From NCBI GenBank assembly GCA_009741485.1, contig CM019215.1, positions 78,205,948 through 78,269,947 on the forward strand: a DNA stretch of 64,000 bases, read 5' to 3'. A program made the translations under genes and the position numbers. Of this stretch, positions 48,533 through 60,821 are shown in pieces. Position 1 is the stretch's first letter; every line of letters starts with the position of its first letter. A model generated the notes under the pieces. The model did not search any database, was not told where the DNA came from, and worked only from the letters and a program-made list of their open reading frames with translations. The stretch comes from Malurus cyaneus samueli (lineage: Eukaryota; Chordata; Aves; Passeriformes; Maluridae).

Positions 48533-50607
48533 GGATTGCTATCTTTCCACTACTACCTCTACCTTCAGAACTGAACTCCTTCGATGATGTTTCGTGGGTT
48601 TGGTGCCATGTCTATACGTTTGTGCCACTGCAGTGAACCATGCTAGCGTAAGTAAAAAAAGGGGATGAAAATTGTCCACTAAAAATGTTTTGACAGACAA
48701 TTGTGTTTGTAACAGAACAAGTGTTTTCACTGAGGCTTTAGCAAAGATGAAATATGACCCAGATGTTTCTGTCTATAGTAGTTTCATTTTTTTATAGGTG
48801 TAAGAGAAGCACAGGACCTTTCAAAATTTGCCTTCTGAGCCTTGCAGCTTTTTAAGTTTTGATATTTTGAATTTTATTGTACTTCATTCTCTATATTTCA
48901 TACTATATCTCATGAGAGGAAGTTGGCAGAATGATTAAAACTGTTTTTTTTACTCGTGGCTGACCAATATGCACAGGTTTTTAATGCACACTTTATGTTA
49001 TCAACAAATACTTTTCATTAACAATATTCATGTTTACTGTTTGTTATTTCAACCTGCTCTGTCCTTTATTTGACTTGTGTTAGGTAAAAAAAAAAAACCA
49101 CTAATTGAATCACAGTCCCACTTTGTCGCAAGTTTACATTGTCAGAGATTCCAGAAAGACTTCATTATTTTCAGGTGCTTTTATGTTAATCCAAAAGGTA
49201 GACAGTGCTGACAAATCGAAAATAAAGATTCCAATTAACTAGATTTTTTTTACAAGGAAATGTTATAACACTTAGCTTGAAATGGAATGAAAATACATAA
49301 AAATTATGCAGCCCCAGTGCACATCCACAGGATCATCCAAGATGCTTTAATTACTATTTTTTTTGTCTTGCAAAAATATTCCCTGCACTTTGACAAGGAC
49401 ACTTAGGAAAACTAATCTAAAGACTACATGGAAGGGCTTTAAAGTCGTAATTTTATTGATGACTGAGCAGCCTGTGCTCAAAGCTAAATATGCAGCTTAT
49501 CAACAATCACAAATATGTGTATGTCAGGAGATTTGTTTGCAAGACAAACTTCAGCAGAATGTTCTTGATTGCGGACTTTCTGGCACCATTTTGTGTTAAC
49601 TAAGGCACTTAACATATTTGACTGGTACTCTAACATTCGTATAACTCAGTAGAGACCTTCTTAGGCTTGGTTTTCTATAAAGAAAGAACATTTTATAGAG
49701 TTTGAAGATAAAGCTCTTTGGCTATTGAGGGTCTATGTAGCTCCTCCCCAGGCCTCTCTTTTCTTGACCAGCACTGACTGTTAGTACTCCAAACATCCGT
49801 ATTTAACCTTTTCTGTGGCGTCTCTGCAATTTTTTCAGAAAATTTTGTCCCTTACTCCAGCAAGTTTACACTCAAATTTGCCATTGTGGCACTTCCATAT
49901 TAGTAATTTCAGTATAAAAAAGCATTTATTAGTGGGCATTTAGAAAACTTACCCTGTTGAAAGGGTAAACTGAAATTGTGATATACAAAACGTCCCTTTT
50001 AAATGAACTGAAGTCAGCAGGACTTCAGGGCACTGGGATTCTGATCAAATGAATTCGTGCATTAGTTGTGTTCTCTCAACCCTGTCAGTACCAGAGGTGA
50101 ATATTGAAAGGAACAGGACAATAGGACTGATTATGGATCAGACTTAAGATTTCTGATGCTATTAGGACAGAATTGCTTCTTTTTCACGGGGTATACATTG
50201 CACAAACAGCAATAGGACAACAGATACAACAGAATGGATTCACCTGTCTTCACAGAAAAACAGTTATGGCTATGGGTTGGTTTTGCTTTGCCCAGTTTTT
50301 GAATGTGGGAGCCAAAAGATGGCGGCTGTGGGAAGCTTCTGGAGGCTTCCACCTATGTCCAGCAAGCCAATTGCTGTTGGCTCTGAGGATGATGACATGC
50401 CGCTGACCAACCTGGCCAATTAAAGATAGTCGTTACGCTCTGGTGAAACATATTTAAGAAAATCAAAACAAGGGGCTCCCAGTAGTATTTGCGGTGGAGG
50501 GAGGCTGAGAATATGTTGAGGGGATGCAGGACACCAAGGTCAGTGCAGGAGGGGAGGAGCTGCTCCAGGCGCCGGAGTGGGATTCCTTTGCAGGCTGTTG
50601 GTGACAA

Positions 50608-51027
50608 GCCATGGTGGAGCAGGCTGTCCCTGCAGCCCATGGTGACCATGGTGGAGCAGGCTGTCCCCCTGCAGGCCCACGGTGACCATGGTGGAGCAGG
50701 CTGTCCCCCTGCAGCCATGGTGACCATGGTGAGCGGCTGTCCCTCTGCAGCCATGGTGCCATGGTGGAGCAGGCTGTCCCCCTGAGCCCATGGTGACCAT
50801 GGTGGAGCAGCTGTCCCCCTGCAGGTGACCATGGTGGGCAGGCTGTCCCCCTGCAGCACCAGTGGCCTTGGTGGAGCAGGCTGTCCCTGCAGCCCATGGT
50901 GACCATGGCTGGAGCAGGCTGTCCCCTGCAGCCCATGGTGACCATGGTGGAGCAGGCTCTCCCCCTAGCAGCCACCAGTGACCATGGTGGAACAGGCTGT
51001 CCCCCTGCAGCCTATGGGGTCCACAGA
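50608..51027 (+). repeat. Minisatellite, about 39-bp unit, 11 units
   Basis: One unit more than the matching array at 30695-31065. The unit boundary GTGACCATGGTGGAGCAGG is well kept. Confidence 0.85.
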
Positions 51028-51382
51028 GGGTGCAGAGATCCACCCGCAGCCCGTGGAGGAGGAAGGTCCCCACACCAGAGCGGGCAGATGCCAAGAAGGG
51101 GCTGTGTCCAGCAGGAAGAACCCATGGAGAGAGGGCCTTGCTCCGAATGGAACAGCCTGCCTTGGGCCTGCAGCCAGGGGATGGGGACCCACAGTGCAGC
51201 AGTTTGGGATGGACTGTCTGCTCGTGGGGGGACTCACGCTGCAGCAGATGTGTGTGGACTGCTGCTCGTTGAGAGCTGGAACCGAGCTGGAGAAGGTTCA
51301 GTCACAAGACTCGTCTCCAGTGGAGGACCCCACGGCAAGCAAGGAAGGACTCTCTCCCTCAGCAGCGTAGACGATCCCGGTG

Positions 51383-51565
51383 ATGAACTGACCAGAGACC
51401 CACACGCCGAAACTGACCAACCCCACACCTGAACTGACCACCCACACCCGAACCGGACACAACCCACACCTGAACTGACGACCCCACACCCTGAACTGAC
51501 CGACCCCAGCACCCTGAACTCACCAACCCCACACCCTGAACTGACCACCCCACACCCTGTTCACC
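51383..51565 (+). repeat. Minisatellite, about 21-bp unit, 8 units
   Basis: Counterpart of 31412-31590, unit CTGAACTGACC plus ACCCCACACC, with scattered base changes. Confidence 0.85.
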
Positions 51566-51858
51566 CCCCACTGCTTTTTACTGTTTGGTGGGAAGGGGAG
51601 GAGTGGGAGAAGAATCGTCTTTATAGGGTTTTATTTTATTTTCTCATTCTCCTCCTTTGACATTGTTAGTCACTTTCTCAACTTAAGAGAGCCTGTATTG
51701 TCCGTCAAGCATTTCCTCTTGCTCCTTATCTCAACTCATTGCCCTTTTGTTATTTTTTTCTTTTTGCTTCGCTCTTCTCTGCCCAGTGGTGGTGGGAGTG
51801 AGTGAATGAGCAGTGAGGTGTGGGTGCCTGGCTTTTGGCCAGCATTCCAAACACGACA

Positions 51859-52335
51859 GCCCATGAGAGGCAGTGCTGATTGAGAGAGCTTACTAGATTT
51901 GAAGGGGGGTAGTAATAAGCCAGGGCCACTGGAGATGAGCTGGAGGGTGCATGCCAGTGTTGGAGCTGAAATCGGCAGCTCAGTTGAAGTGAATCTACAG
52001 CAAATGCGCACAGTGTTGGTAACAACAGGAGGAGCTGGAAGCACGATGCAGTAGGAAATCTGAGATAGAAATCTCTCAGCTGGAAGTGCTGCGCATGGAA
52101 TGGTTATAAGCTCTTCAGAACAGATAGGTGAAGCAGGAGAGGTGAGTGGGTACCCTCCATGTTAGGCAGAGTTTATGACACGAATTGACTAAAAATCAAG
52201 GGAATGTCAGCGTTGGCAGATGCATGTGTGTTACAGGACCAGCTAACTAGGAAGAGACATACACACAAAGTCTACTGGAGGCTGGAAGAAGTCTCACAAT
52301 CACCAGTGATTTGTACTTGTGAGGGACTTCACTGA
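51859..52335 (+). mobile_element. CR1 LINE ORF2 start (copy-2 duplicate)
   Basis: The same element as 31885-32412. A stretch of about 40 bp around 52185 is missing compared with copy 1. Confidence 0.8.
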
Positions 52336-55300
52336 CAATAACTCATCAATGTTGCTGAATTTAAGAGTTCCAGAGCAGGAAGAATCTGCAAGTAATATGA
52401 GTGTACATCCTTTTCAGGATGAGGTAAGCTATAACCGTAGATCATTTACTGTCCTCCTTTCTGATACGTCAATAGTAATTCTAACTAGAAGACTCAATTT
52501 TATTTTTTTTTTAATATCGTTCCTAGGGAGTGTCCTATTTGTTACTCAGTAACATTTTATATCTAATGACTGAAGATGAGTTTTGGGAAATGCATCGTAT
52601 AGTATAAGTAACAGGCTGCAATTTGCAAATTAATCTCTCTTTCAAACCTTTTTGAGGTGAGATTATTCTAATTTAAGGGGCAGAAGGCAGTTCACTTTGA
52701 ATCTGATTTTAAGGGAGACACGAAAAGGAGGAGAAAGCATTCCTTAAATTTCCATCTGTTTTTTTAAATGGCAAGAATTGCCACATGTTGCAAAACATTC
52801 AAAGAAATATACTCTAATATAGATCTCAGTATATTAAATACTGACATCTGCATAAGAGGAAAATTCTTTAAATTGCTCATCTACTATAGTCCAGATTCGA
52901 AGTGTTCACTTTGAGAATATACCAGTTGAGGATGGGAAGATAAATGTTCAAAACAAAACAAAAATCACAGATGTCTCAAAATATTGAGTCCGCTACATAA
53001 AACCTTGCAATTTTCTGGCATTAATAGTGCAGTGTCAAGAGATTTATCATGGTAGGGCACAGATTTTATTTCTTTATTTAAATTGACATATTAGTTACTA
53101 GTATGGAGTGTGTTTAAAGTAGTGGCATTTTATTTCCTATTATTTGAACTGATATCTTTTCAGCAAGAGTCCATGTGTACTAAATATCCACACAAACAAC
53201 TCAGGAGAGACAAATATGAAGGGGAGAGATTACACCACGGTGTTAGATTGTACCTTAATATGACTCCCTGAAGTTGCAGGTTGTGGAACAGACAGAAATT
53301 CATACTCTTGGTAGTATAAACAGAAAATGCTGACATTGCCCGTTTGGGATTAAAACTTTGCACAAATTCTGCTTTTAGTTTCAACAACCGGTTGAATTGG
53401 ATTCAGAAGTCACCAGGGCACAATAAGGAGTCCCAGTTTGTTTTTCATATATTTCTTATAGAGAAGTGAGTGTATTTCCTGTGAAATCATAACCATAAAG
53501 CGAATAAATAGAAATATTAAGAATACTATTATTGCTTCATTAGGTTCTATGGTTTTCATTATTCCAAGCAACAACAAGGTTTAAAGACGTAGATAGTTTC
53601 AGGACCTTTATAAATAAAGCTCAGTGTTAGGGGGTGGTAAAAAAATTTAGGAATTTAAGGATTATTTTATTATAGATAACTTTATATTATAAAGAACCCC
53701 AAAAAAAAAAAACAAACAAAAACAAAAGGAAAAACAAAAATAACCTGAAACACAACCGAAATTAGTTGATAAAAAAATATTTAGATAGCTTCAACACATC
53801 AACACGAATATGTGTAGTAGTTTAGTTGCAAATAGAAAGATTATTAGAATAGACGAGTAGAACACACAGGAGCAGAAAAACTTGCTAGCCCATTTTAAGG
53901 AAGCTAAGGTTGCTCTAATTCATGAGACACGTTATTTGCAAAATTTAGGGAAACAGAGGGACCACAGTTTTTCTGATCTTGAATATCTTGTGAAAATAGT
54001 TCATTGGCTTTTTAAAATTTAATACATTTTTAATGCATAAAATGTCTTTAACTGAAAATAAGTCGGACAAAATGCTGCAGTTGGTGTTAATCATTCATTT
54101 TCTCTGTAGTCTCTAATAATTCAGCTGTTACAGATGTTCCATTTGTGGGTACTAAGTAGCCTCCAATGTCAATGTCAGAAGATGCTGTTTCATAACCCAT
54201 TTAAGTACTTTCTAAAAATGAAGATGACAAAAGATTTGGTTTTGGTTTGTTTTTTTTTTATTTTTTGTTTTGGTTTTTTTTGTTTGTTGTTTGTTTGTTT
54301 GTTTTTAATGCACAAACATCTGGTTAATTGCAAATACTTTTTAATATTCTTTATATTCCTTAAAAAAAGTACGAACAACAGTCACATCTCCCTACCTTGC
54401 AATACAAATTGCTGTGATAGCAGGTCTTTGCAGTTTTTCAGTTCTGAAATTTGGCTATATTGAGAGAAAGGGTGGTTCTGGCAATTAGTTAATGAGTTAT
54501 TCTTAACAGAATTTATATTAAAGTGTTAAGTTTGCTATTAAATTCTTGAACAGAAAGGATATAAAAAGCACAGTTCTGTTTTCTACAACAATTTTTGGGG
54601 AAGCTTTTGTTGCACTGCGGCAATAAAATCCAGCTTCAAGTATGACAAAATTCTCTCCTTTCATTGCTTTTAAGGATTTTATTTACTATTCATACCTACC
54701 ATGTACAGATGTTGTCTACAGTTATATTACTGAAAAAGCCATTAATCTTCTTCACAAAAGTATCTCTCCATAATCTTAACTAGATGTAAGTCTTTAGTCC
54801 ATGTTTTATGCACTTTTCTTGTATTACAGATTTTGTGCTGTTTTCCCTAGTGCTAAAGAGGCTCAGTTACAAATGTAGCTGCTCAAAAAACGCAGCTACT
54901 AGAGAGTTGCCTCGTAACAAACTATGTATTCCCTCTAACGATATTAACCTCATCACTTGTAAGTTTATATGATTTATGCATTTTCTGGATTTTTTTTCCA
55001 CTGTGTTGCAATTCCCACAACCGGAGGCAGTAAACCTTTTACCATTCAATGTTTGCATATTAAAATATTCAGGAGTGTTCTGTAAGGGATTTTGTTTTTG
55101 TGAGGTTTGTGAGTTTACATGCATGGAGTATTCAAATTCATCATTATGATTCCCTCATCCCTAGTTCAGGGTTTTACTACAGTCATTGTATAAGTGGCTG
55201 CAATTTCAATGATATAAAGCTGAATCCTTACTGATGTATAAAGGAACCTAGGTGTATGAACATAAAACATAAGCTGTGATCAGCTGGAGTAATCCATTAT

Positions 55301-56060
55301 CCAGGATTGTTTTTTCCATTGTAAACAGTTCACCGGCAAGTGGAAGAGAAGACAAGTGGTTTATTCAGAGTGTGAGGTTAACTGGATAGGCAGTGCTCTA
55401 ATGCAGCAACGAAAGCCAATTGTTCTTGATGCTACATCTTTGTCCTTGGCTGTCTGGTCAGCTGTATAAACATTAATAGACAATTAGTTTCACAATCTCT
55501 GAGTTATTAAAACTCTTTACATATTGAGAGCCAAGTTTAACATATTGAGAACCAAGTTTCTTCAATTCAGCTTATTTCCTAACCTAATTGGGAATACTTA
55601 TGAGTTGTTTCATTTGAAGCTAGTAGAACAGGTTTGTACGCAATTTTTAATATTCATTAAATCAAAATTAAAATCATATGAAATTACCTTTTAATTACTC
55701 TTATGAAGGAAAATTCACTTCCCTAGCAATCATTTTAGCTGGATCTCTCCCAGATTTGATGGTAGCTTTTTAAGGGCAGGGGTGGAGTGGTGACTGTTCC
55801 AGAGGGTAATGCAGATAGATTATTTCAGATGACTCTTATTATTTTGATAGCAACAAATGATGAAGTAATCACTCCATTTTACAAATGCCATGGTTAGTGA
55901 CTTGCCAGTACTATTATTTTTCTTGATAGAGATGGCTTGAGTATTTCCTTCCTATGCTACATCAGTGTCCTTTTCTCCAAGCATCCAGCTCCCCTGTGTA
56001 CCTGTTCCTCACCCTAATGAAGTGTCCCACCACAAGCACTTCTTGTCTTAAATTGAGAAA

Positions 56061-56092
<32 letters not shown>

Positions 56093-57267
56093 CCTAATTC
56101 TGTAAGGCTGTTCTTCCCTTAGATGGCATTTCCCCCCTTTGTCTTTAATTTCTGCTGTTTTCTTGGACTGTGCCTTCCAATTACCCTCAGCTGTTAGTAA
56201 TTCCCTCATGAGAGGCAGGCTAAACTAAAGAGATTTATTGTATTTTTCCATGACAAATGGACAATAAAAATGTTGATCTGAAATGTCTCTTTTATGTATT
56301 GAACTTCTAACACTGAGAAAACATAAAAGAATAATTATGTTAAAGTTGTACAGACATTGGGTTTTTTTTTCCCTTGAATATGATTGATATGAAGGGGGGA
56401 TTTTAATTACTTAATTTTCTTATAAACTATTTCTTTGCCTATGAATTATTAGAAAATTTAAACAATCAACCAGAGAATCAATGAATGTTAATGTAAGTGT
56501 TTCTCTATTCTACAGTAAGGGCTAAAAATACACTCAATGTGGATCTTTGTATTTGTCTGAAATGGTATAAAGCAGGATACTAAGGATGGATCAGACATCT
56601 GCTTAGGGGTTTGCTGGTTGATCGAATATTTTTTCTTTAATTAACTGCTGTATCATTGAAGGAGAGATGCAACAGGTGGCCAGGTCTTTTTTGAGTGAAA
56701 TGGTTTACTACTCCTTCCTAGAGTACTTCATGATCATATTGTTTTAAATACTGAGGCTATATGGACCTGTATTTCATTTTGTAGTAAAAATTATCTTCTT
56801 CTTACCAGCTATATTTTGATTTATTATGTGTGTACAATGGACAATAAGGAAAATTTATGTATACTTCAAATTAGCAGTGCAGAGGAAAATCCTCATCTGT
56901 GCAACCAAATTTTCAAAATAATCCCCATTCCCACTGCGTTCTCCTTTTATTTTAACTCCTCTTGCAGTTTTAATACGACTACTTTGTATTCATTTTATAA
57001 TATAAATTTAGTGGTTTCTAGGTCTTCTGTAATACCTTCAGGTGCATGAATTAATCAACATCCAGTAAGAGAGACAAATAGCCTTCCTTTTTTTTACGGA
57101 TGAGCATTCTGATAGCAGAGGAACTAATTTCTTTAAAAGTACTCATGAAGTTTAGGAAGAAAAGTGAAATTAATCCTTACATTGCTGATCTTCACGCCCA
57201 AAAACACAGCTGACAAGCATGCTGTAATCTTCTTCATTTTTCCCACATTATAAGGTCATCACTTCAT

Positions 57268-57500
57268 TCACAGGAATAGCTGAAGCTTGAAAACTTCTCA
57301 AGATCATCTTGCTCAATCCCACCTCTGATCAGGTAATGCCATGTAGGGACAGTTGTCCAAGACCATTCCAGATGTTTTTGGACCTCTCATCTCCTGGGTA
57401 ACATGTTGCATGTTGTGACCCTCACAGTTAAAACTTTCCATCTGTGTTCAGTGTTCCTACCTGTGTTTCAGTTTTGCCCAAAACTGATTGTGGACAGTGA
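57268..57500 (-). mobile_element. CR1 LINE 3' fragment (copy-2 duplicate)
   Basis: The same element as 37555-37810, somewhat shorter. Confidence 0.7.
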
Positions 57501-59384
57501 CATGATTCTTTGTTTTTACAAACAGTAGAGTAAATTTCACAGATTACAGATAATTTTCAGCTGCAATGAAGTGTGCATAATACCACAAAGTTACATTTCT
57601 TCATCTAATATTGATCCAGTATCTCCAGGAGAGCTCTTTTCCTCCCTTATAAATCATACGAGAAACTATCACTCTATTTAAGAATTTAGATATCAGAGGA
57701 AAGAAATACTTAAAACTGCTTTGTTTTACAAATCTTCCTGAATTAATTACACAGACATAAAAAAAAAAAAAAACAAAAAAAAACAAAAAAACCAAAATAA
57801 CTAACCAAAAGCAAAGATTCTTTTTGTTGTCTACAGTTAACTTATAACTGCAAAGTAATAGGTAATTTAATACACATACATATTATAGTACCTATGATAA
57901 ATGTCATGCATTTGAAAAATACTTGTGGAAATCATTCATATATCACTATTTTAAGAGCTCCGTTGGAAGCAGACCAGAGGCTATTTGACATCTTGTTAGA
58001 GGACAGAATTGATGCCACAGTAACTCTTTAACTAAAATTCACTTAGCCTTGAGTGATGATTTAGTAAAAATCAATTTGGAGTTCAATGAGTTCAATGAAT
58101 GTTTATTGTATCATGTTAGAATGCAGCTTTTCCTTTTATGTTTGTGAATTTCTATTAAATGTATGTATTCAGTAGTGAAGGTTTAATACTTGTGGTCATT
58201 GCGTATATTTACAAGAAAAGTTCAGAGCTCTGCCTTTTACTAACATTGTTAATCTTCATTAAAAGTTATTTCATAAATTGCTATATTATAATATTTTTAG
58301 TAAGGTTCATTTTAATAGAAATGTTCTTAAATAGAAATGGCTACATGGTTAAATGGGCTATTTATAGCAAAAAAACAGGGAAAGCAAGTAAGAATGGTAG
58401 CTTCTTGAAACAGTTAGGGTTGTCTCATCAGCTTTATTGAGTGTATATCTGACTTATGCAGGTTTACAGTGTATCTGCATTCTGAAAGTGAAAAGGACTT
58501 TGATAAGTGATTTTTTCTTGAATTGTGGAAGATTATATTTCTCAAGAGCTTAATAAATTTTTAGGTGAGAGCTTCACATATTTTTGGATAAGATATTCAT
58601 TGATTAAGATTAATTCTATGCAACAAAATATGAGGCAGAGGCTACTAGCTTTCAATCAGGACAATGGAGGTGTGATTTTAATTGTGTAATAACATGTTGA
58701 TAGTTTAGAGATTTTTGCAAAATGCTAGAAGTACTGAGGGAAGGGGAAAATAATCTTTCCTTTCAATTATTTCAAGTCAATGAATCTGTGCCTATGAGGC
58801 TAAAGGACAAATGTTCAATTAAGTTAATTTACTTTAACTGCTCTTCATTGTGAAAAGTGGAGATTTCTCAAACCCTTAGTGTTTGATTGTCTGTCAGGTC
58901 CCATGGAAGGCTTACCTCCTGTCCAACCATTCTGTCAATTCTGCTATGGAACTTCACTGAACTTCACATGTTGGTCAAGATACTGCACAGGTCAGCATCT
59001 TGACCAACTTTTCAGGGTTAGACTCCAGAGAGACCCAGTCCTGGGTCTCCACACCTTTGCTCAGTGCCAGGGCAGCCAGAGCTCTTAATTAACAGAAGTT
59101 ACAATGGAGTCTTTTTAATCTCTTCATTTTAAACTCTCTTTGATTCCATTTCTTTATGTTTAGGTGGAGCTTGATGACTTTTGCCATACCTCTTTCCCAG
59201 TTGAGGTGTGGTTGTACCTTTGGGTGGGTATCACAGTGTAGTAGTTCGAGGATAACCTGGAATGGAGACAGCAGCAGTCTAGCCGAGTGATTTCATCACT
59301 GCTGATTCAGCAGCAGGCTTTTTAAAGTATGCTATTAAAAGTATGTTAAGAGGAGTGGAATCTGAGCACTGGACAAATATTTGT

Positions 59385-59893
59385 TGTGGTCTTCTGACTA
59401 ATAGGGATCAGAAAAAGGTGAAGGTGTTCAATTTTTTGTTTTTTTTTTTTTTTTTTTTTTTGCTCCAGTCTTTTACAATGCTGCAGACTTGGGCTGTCCA
59501 GAACCATGCTGGAGGATCATCATCTGTGGGACAGGGACTCTCCACTTGTGAAAAATGAAATTGTAAGGGACCGGCTGTATCAACTGAAAGTTCCGAGTCC
59601 TGTGGCCAGATGGGATTCATCCCAGCTTCCAAAGGAGCTAGCAGTGTATGCAAGGTGTTTGCAGTACACTGGGTGAGAACCTGGCTGAAGGGCAGAGCTC
59701 AAAGGCTGTGGTGAATGAGGTGCATCTGTCTCGTGCCTGGTCACAAGAGATGTTTTCTCAGGGGTGCAGCTCGCAGGGCCAGTCCTATCCAATCTGTCAG
59801 TGATCTGGATGCAGGAGTCAATACACTCTTAACAAGTTTGCTGATGATCCCAGACTGGGAGGTGCAATTGAGTCTCTTGGGACGAGGAGGGTT
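59385..59893 (+). mobile_element. CR1 LINE ORF2 fragment without the LTR (empty site)
   Basis: The same CR1 as 39815-40800 but continuous: GGGATTCATCCCAGCTTCC is followed by GGAGCTAGCAGTGTATGCAA and then by GAACCTGGCTGAAGGGCAGA. It shows the state before the solo LTR inserted. It also keeps GGCCAGATGGGATTC (GPDGIH-like), which is damaged in copy 1. Confidence 0.85.
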
Positions 59894-60821
59894 TAGATAG
59901 ATAAAAAGATTTGGGTTGATGATTATGGTGAATCACAAGTTAAATGCCAAAATGGGCATAGACTGACACCTGGCTGGAGTGTTGACCTGCAAGGGATCCA
60001 ATGACCCCATGGGACAGGGAGCTGGATACTGGCCACTGACTGGCCACTCCACTCTGGACATTGCTGGAGTGTAGCTGGCTCAGGGCGCTGAGCCAGTGAC
60101 CATACATAGGGTCCTAGGCTGTGGGCAGAGATGGGGACCTTGCGGAGATGGACTGGGAGAGGAAGGGCTAACAGTGCACTCAGCACCATGGGACTTGCTG
60201 CTTTTAGTAATCTGTAAGTTTCCATCATGTCATTTACCATTCAAATGCATATAAGATATAATGGGCTTTATTTGCGATGAGTATAGCTCTTGAAATCTGA
60301 TATTGAACAAGGAATAGCACAATTTCCCTTAGTCTTTTTATTAAATTTCAGTTATTTCATTAAATTTATATAAAAAGAATCTGCTTTAAATTTTATTCAG
60401 TAGTAGCTTGACTTTATTTTCACAATTCAACATATATAATATTGCGCTAGGATATTTGCAAAGTGAAAGATGACATAGGTGACATCTCTGATAGCTATAG
60501 TTGACTCACATTCATAAAAAGTTGCATGACAAATTGCAAGAACTTAGCTGCTCTAAGCTAAGATTGGCTTTCATAGGAGAAAACTGTTTTGTGAATTTAA
60601 TAACTAATAAAAAGTAATGTGAAATCTCTTTACAAAAATTCAAACAATGTAATTGAAAAACATTGCTTGCAATGTGATAGTATTAAATAAATAAGAGAAT
60701 TACAAACTGGCTCATAACAGAACTTACAAGGTAAACCTCATAGAACAGAGCAGAGGACATTTGCTTTCACACTTAAGAAAAGAAGAAGAAACTAGCATTA
60801 TTTACAGAACTCCTAGTTTAA

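Larger units (their letters stand above)
50270..51858 (+). mobile_element. Composite LTR-type repeat (copy-2 duplicate)
   Basis: The same element as 30340-31884, with AAGATGGCGGC near 50327, CATATTTAAG near 50449 and the CACGACA end at 51852-51858. In this copy the 39-bp units are better preserved than in copy 1. Confidence 0.6.
42646..60821 (+). repeat. Block B, copy 2 (noisy duplicate, different allele)
   Basis: It is collinear with 22587-41746. Single-base indels run throughout, up to about 60790. It lacks the solo LTR of copy 1 and has eleven instead of ten units in the 39-bp minisatellite, so it represents another allele rather than only a poor reading of the same one. Use copy 1 for sequence-level work. 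Confidence 0.88.

Noticed and set aside
50463..51432. Several 168-184-codon open frames on both strands
   Set aside because: They come from the same tandem arrays in the duplicate element; frames differ from those in copy 1 because of indels.
418..60821. Reading blocks A and B as true recent segmental duplications
   Set aside because: Differences are indel-dominated and confined to the copies next to 25-N gaps. I prefer assembly duplication, though depth data would be needed to settle it.
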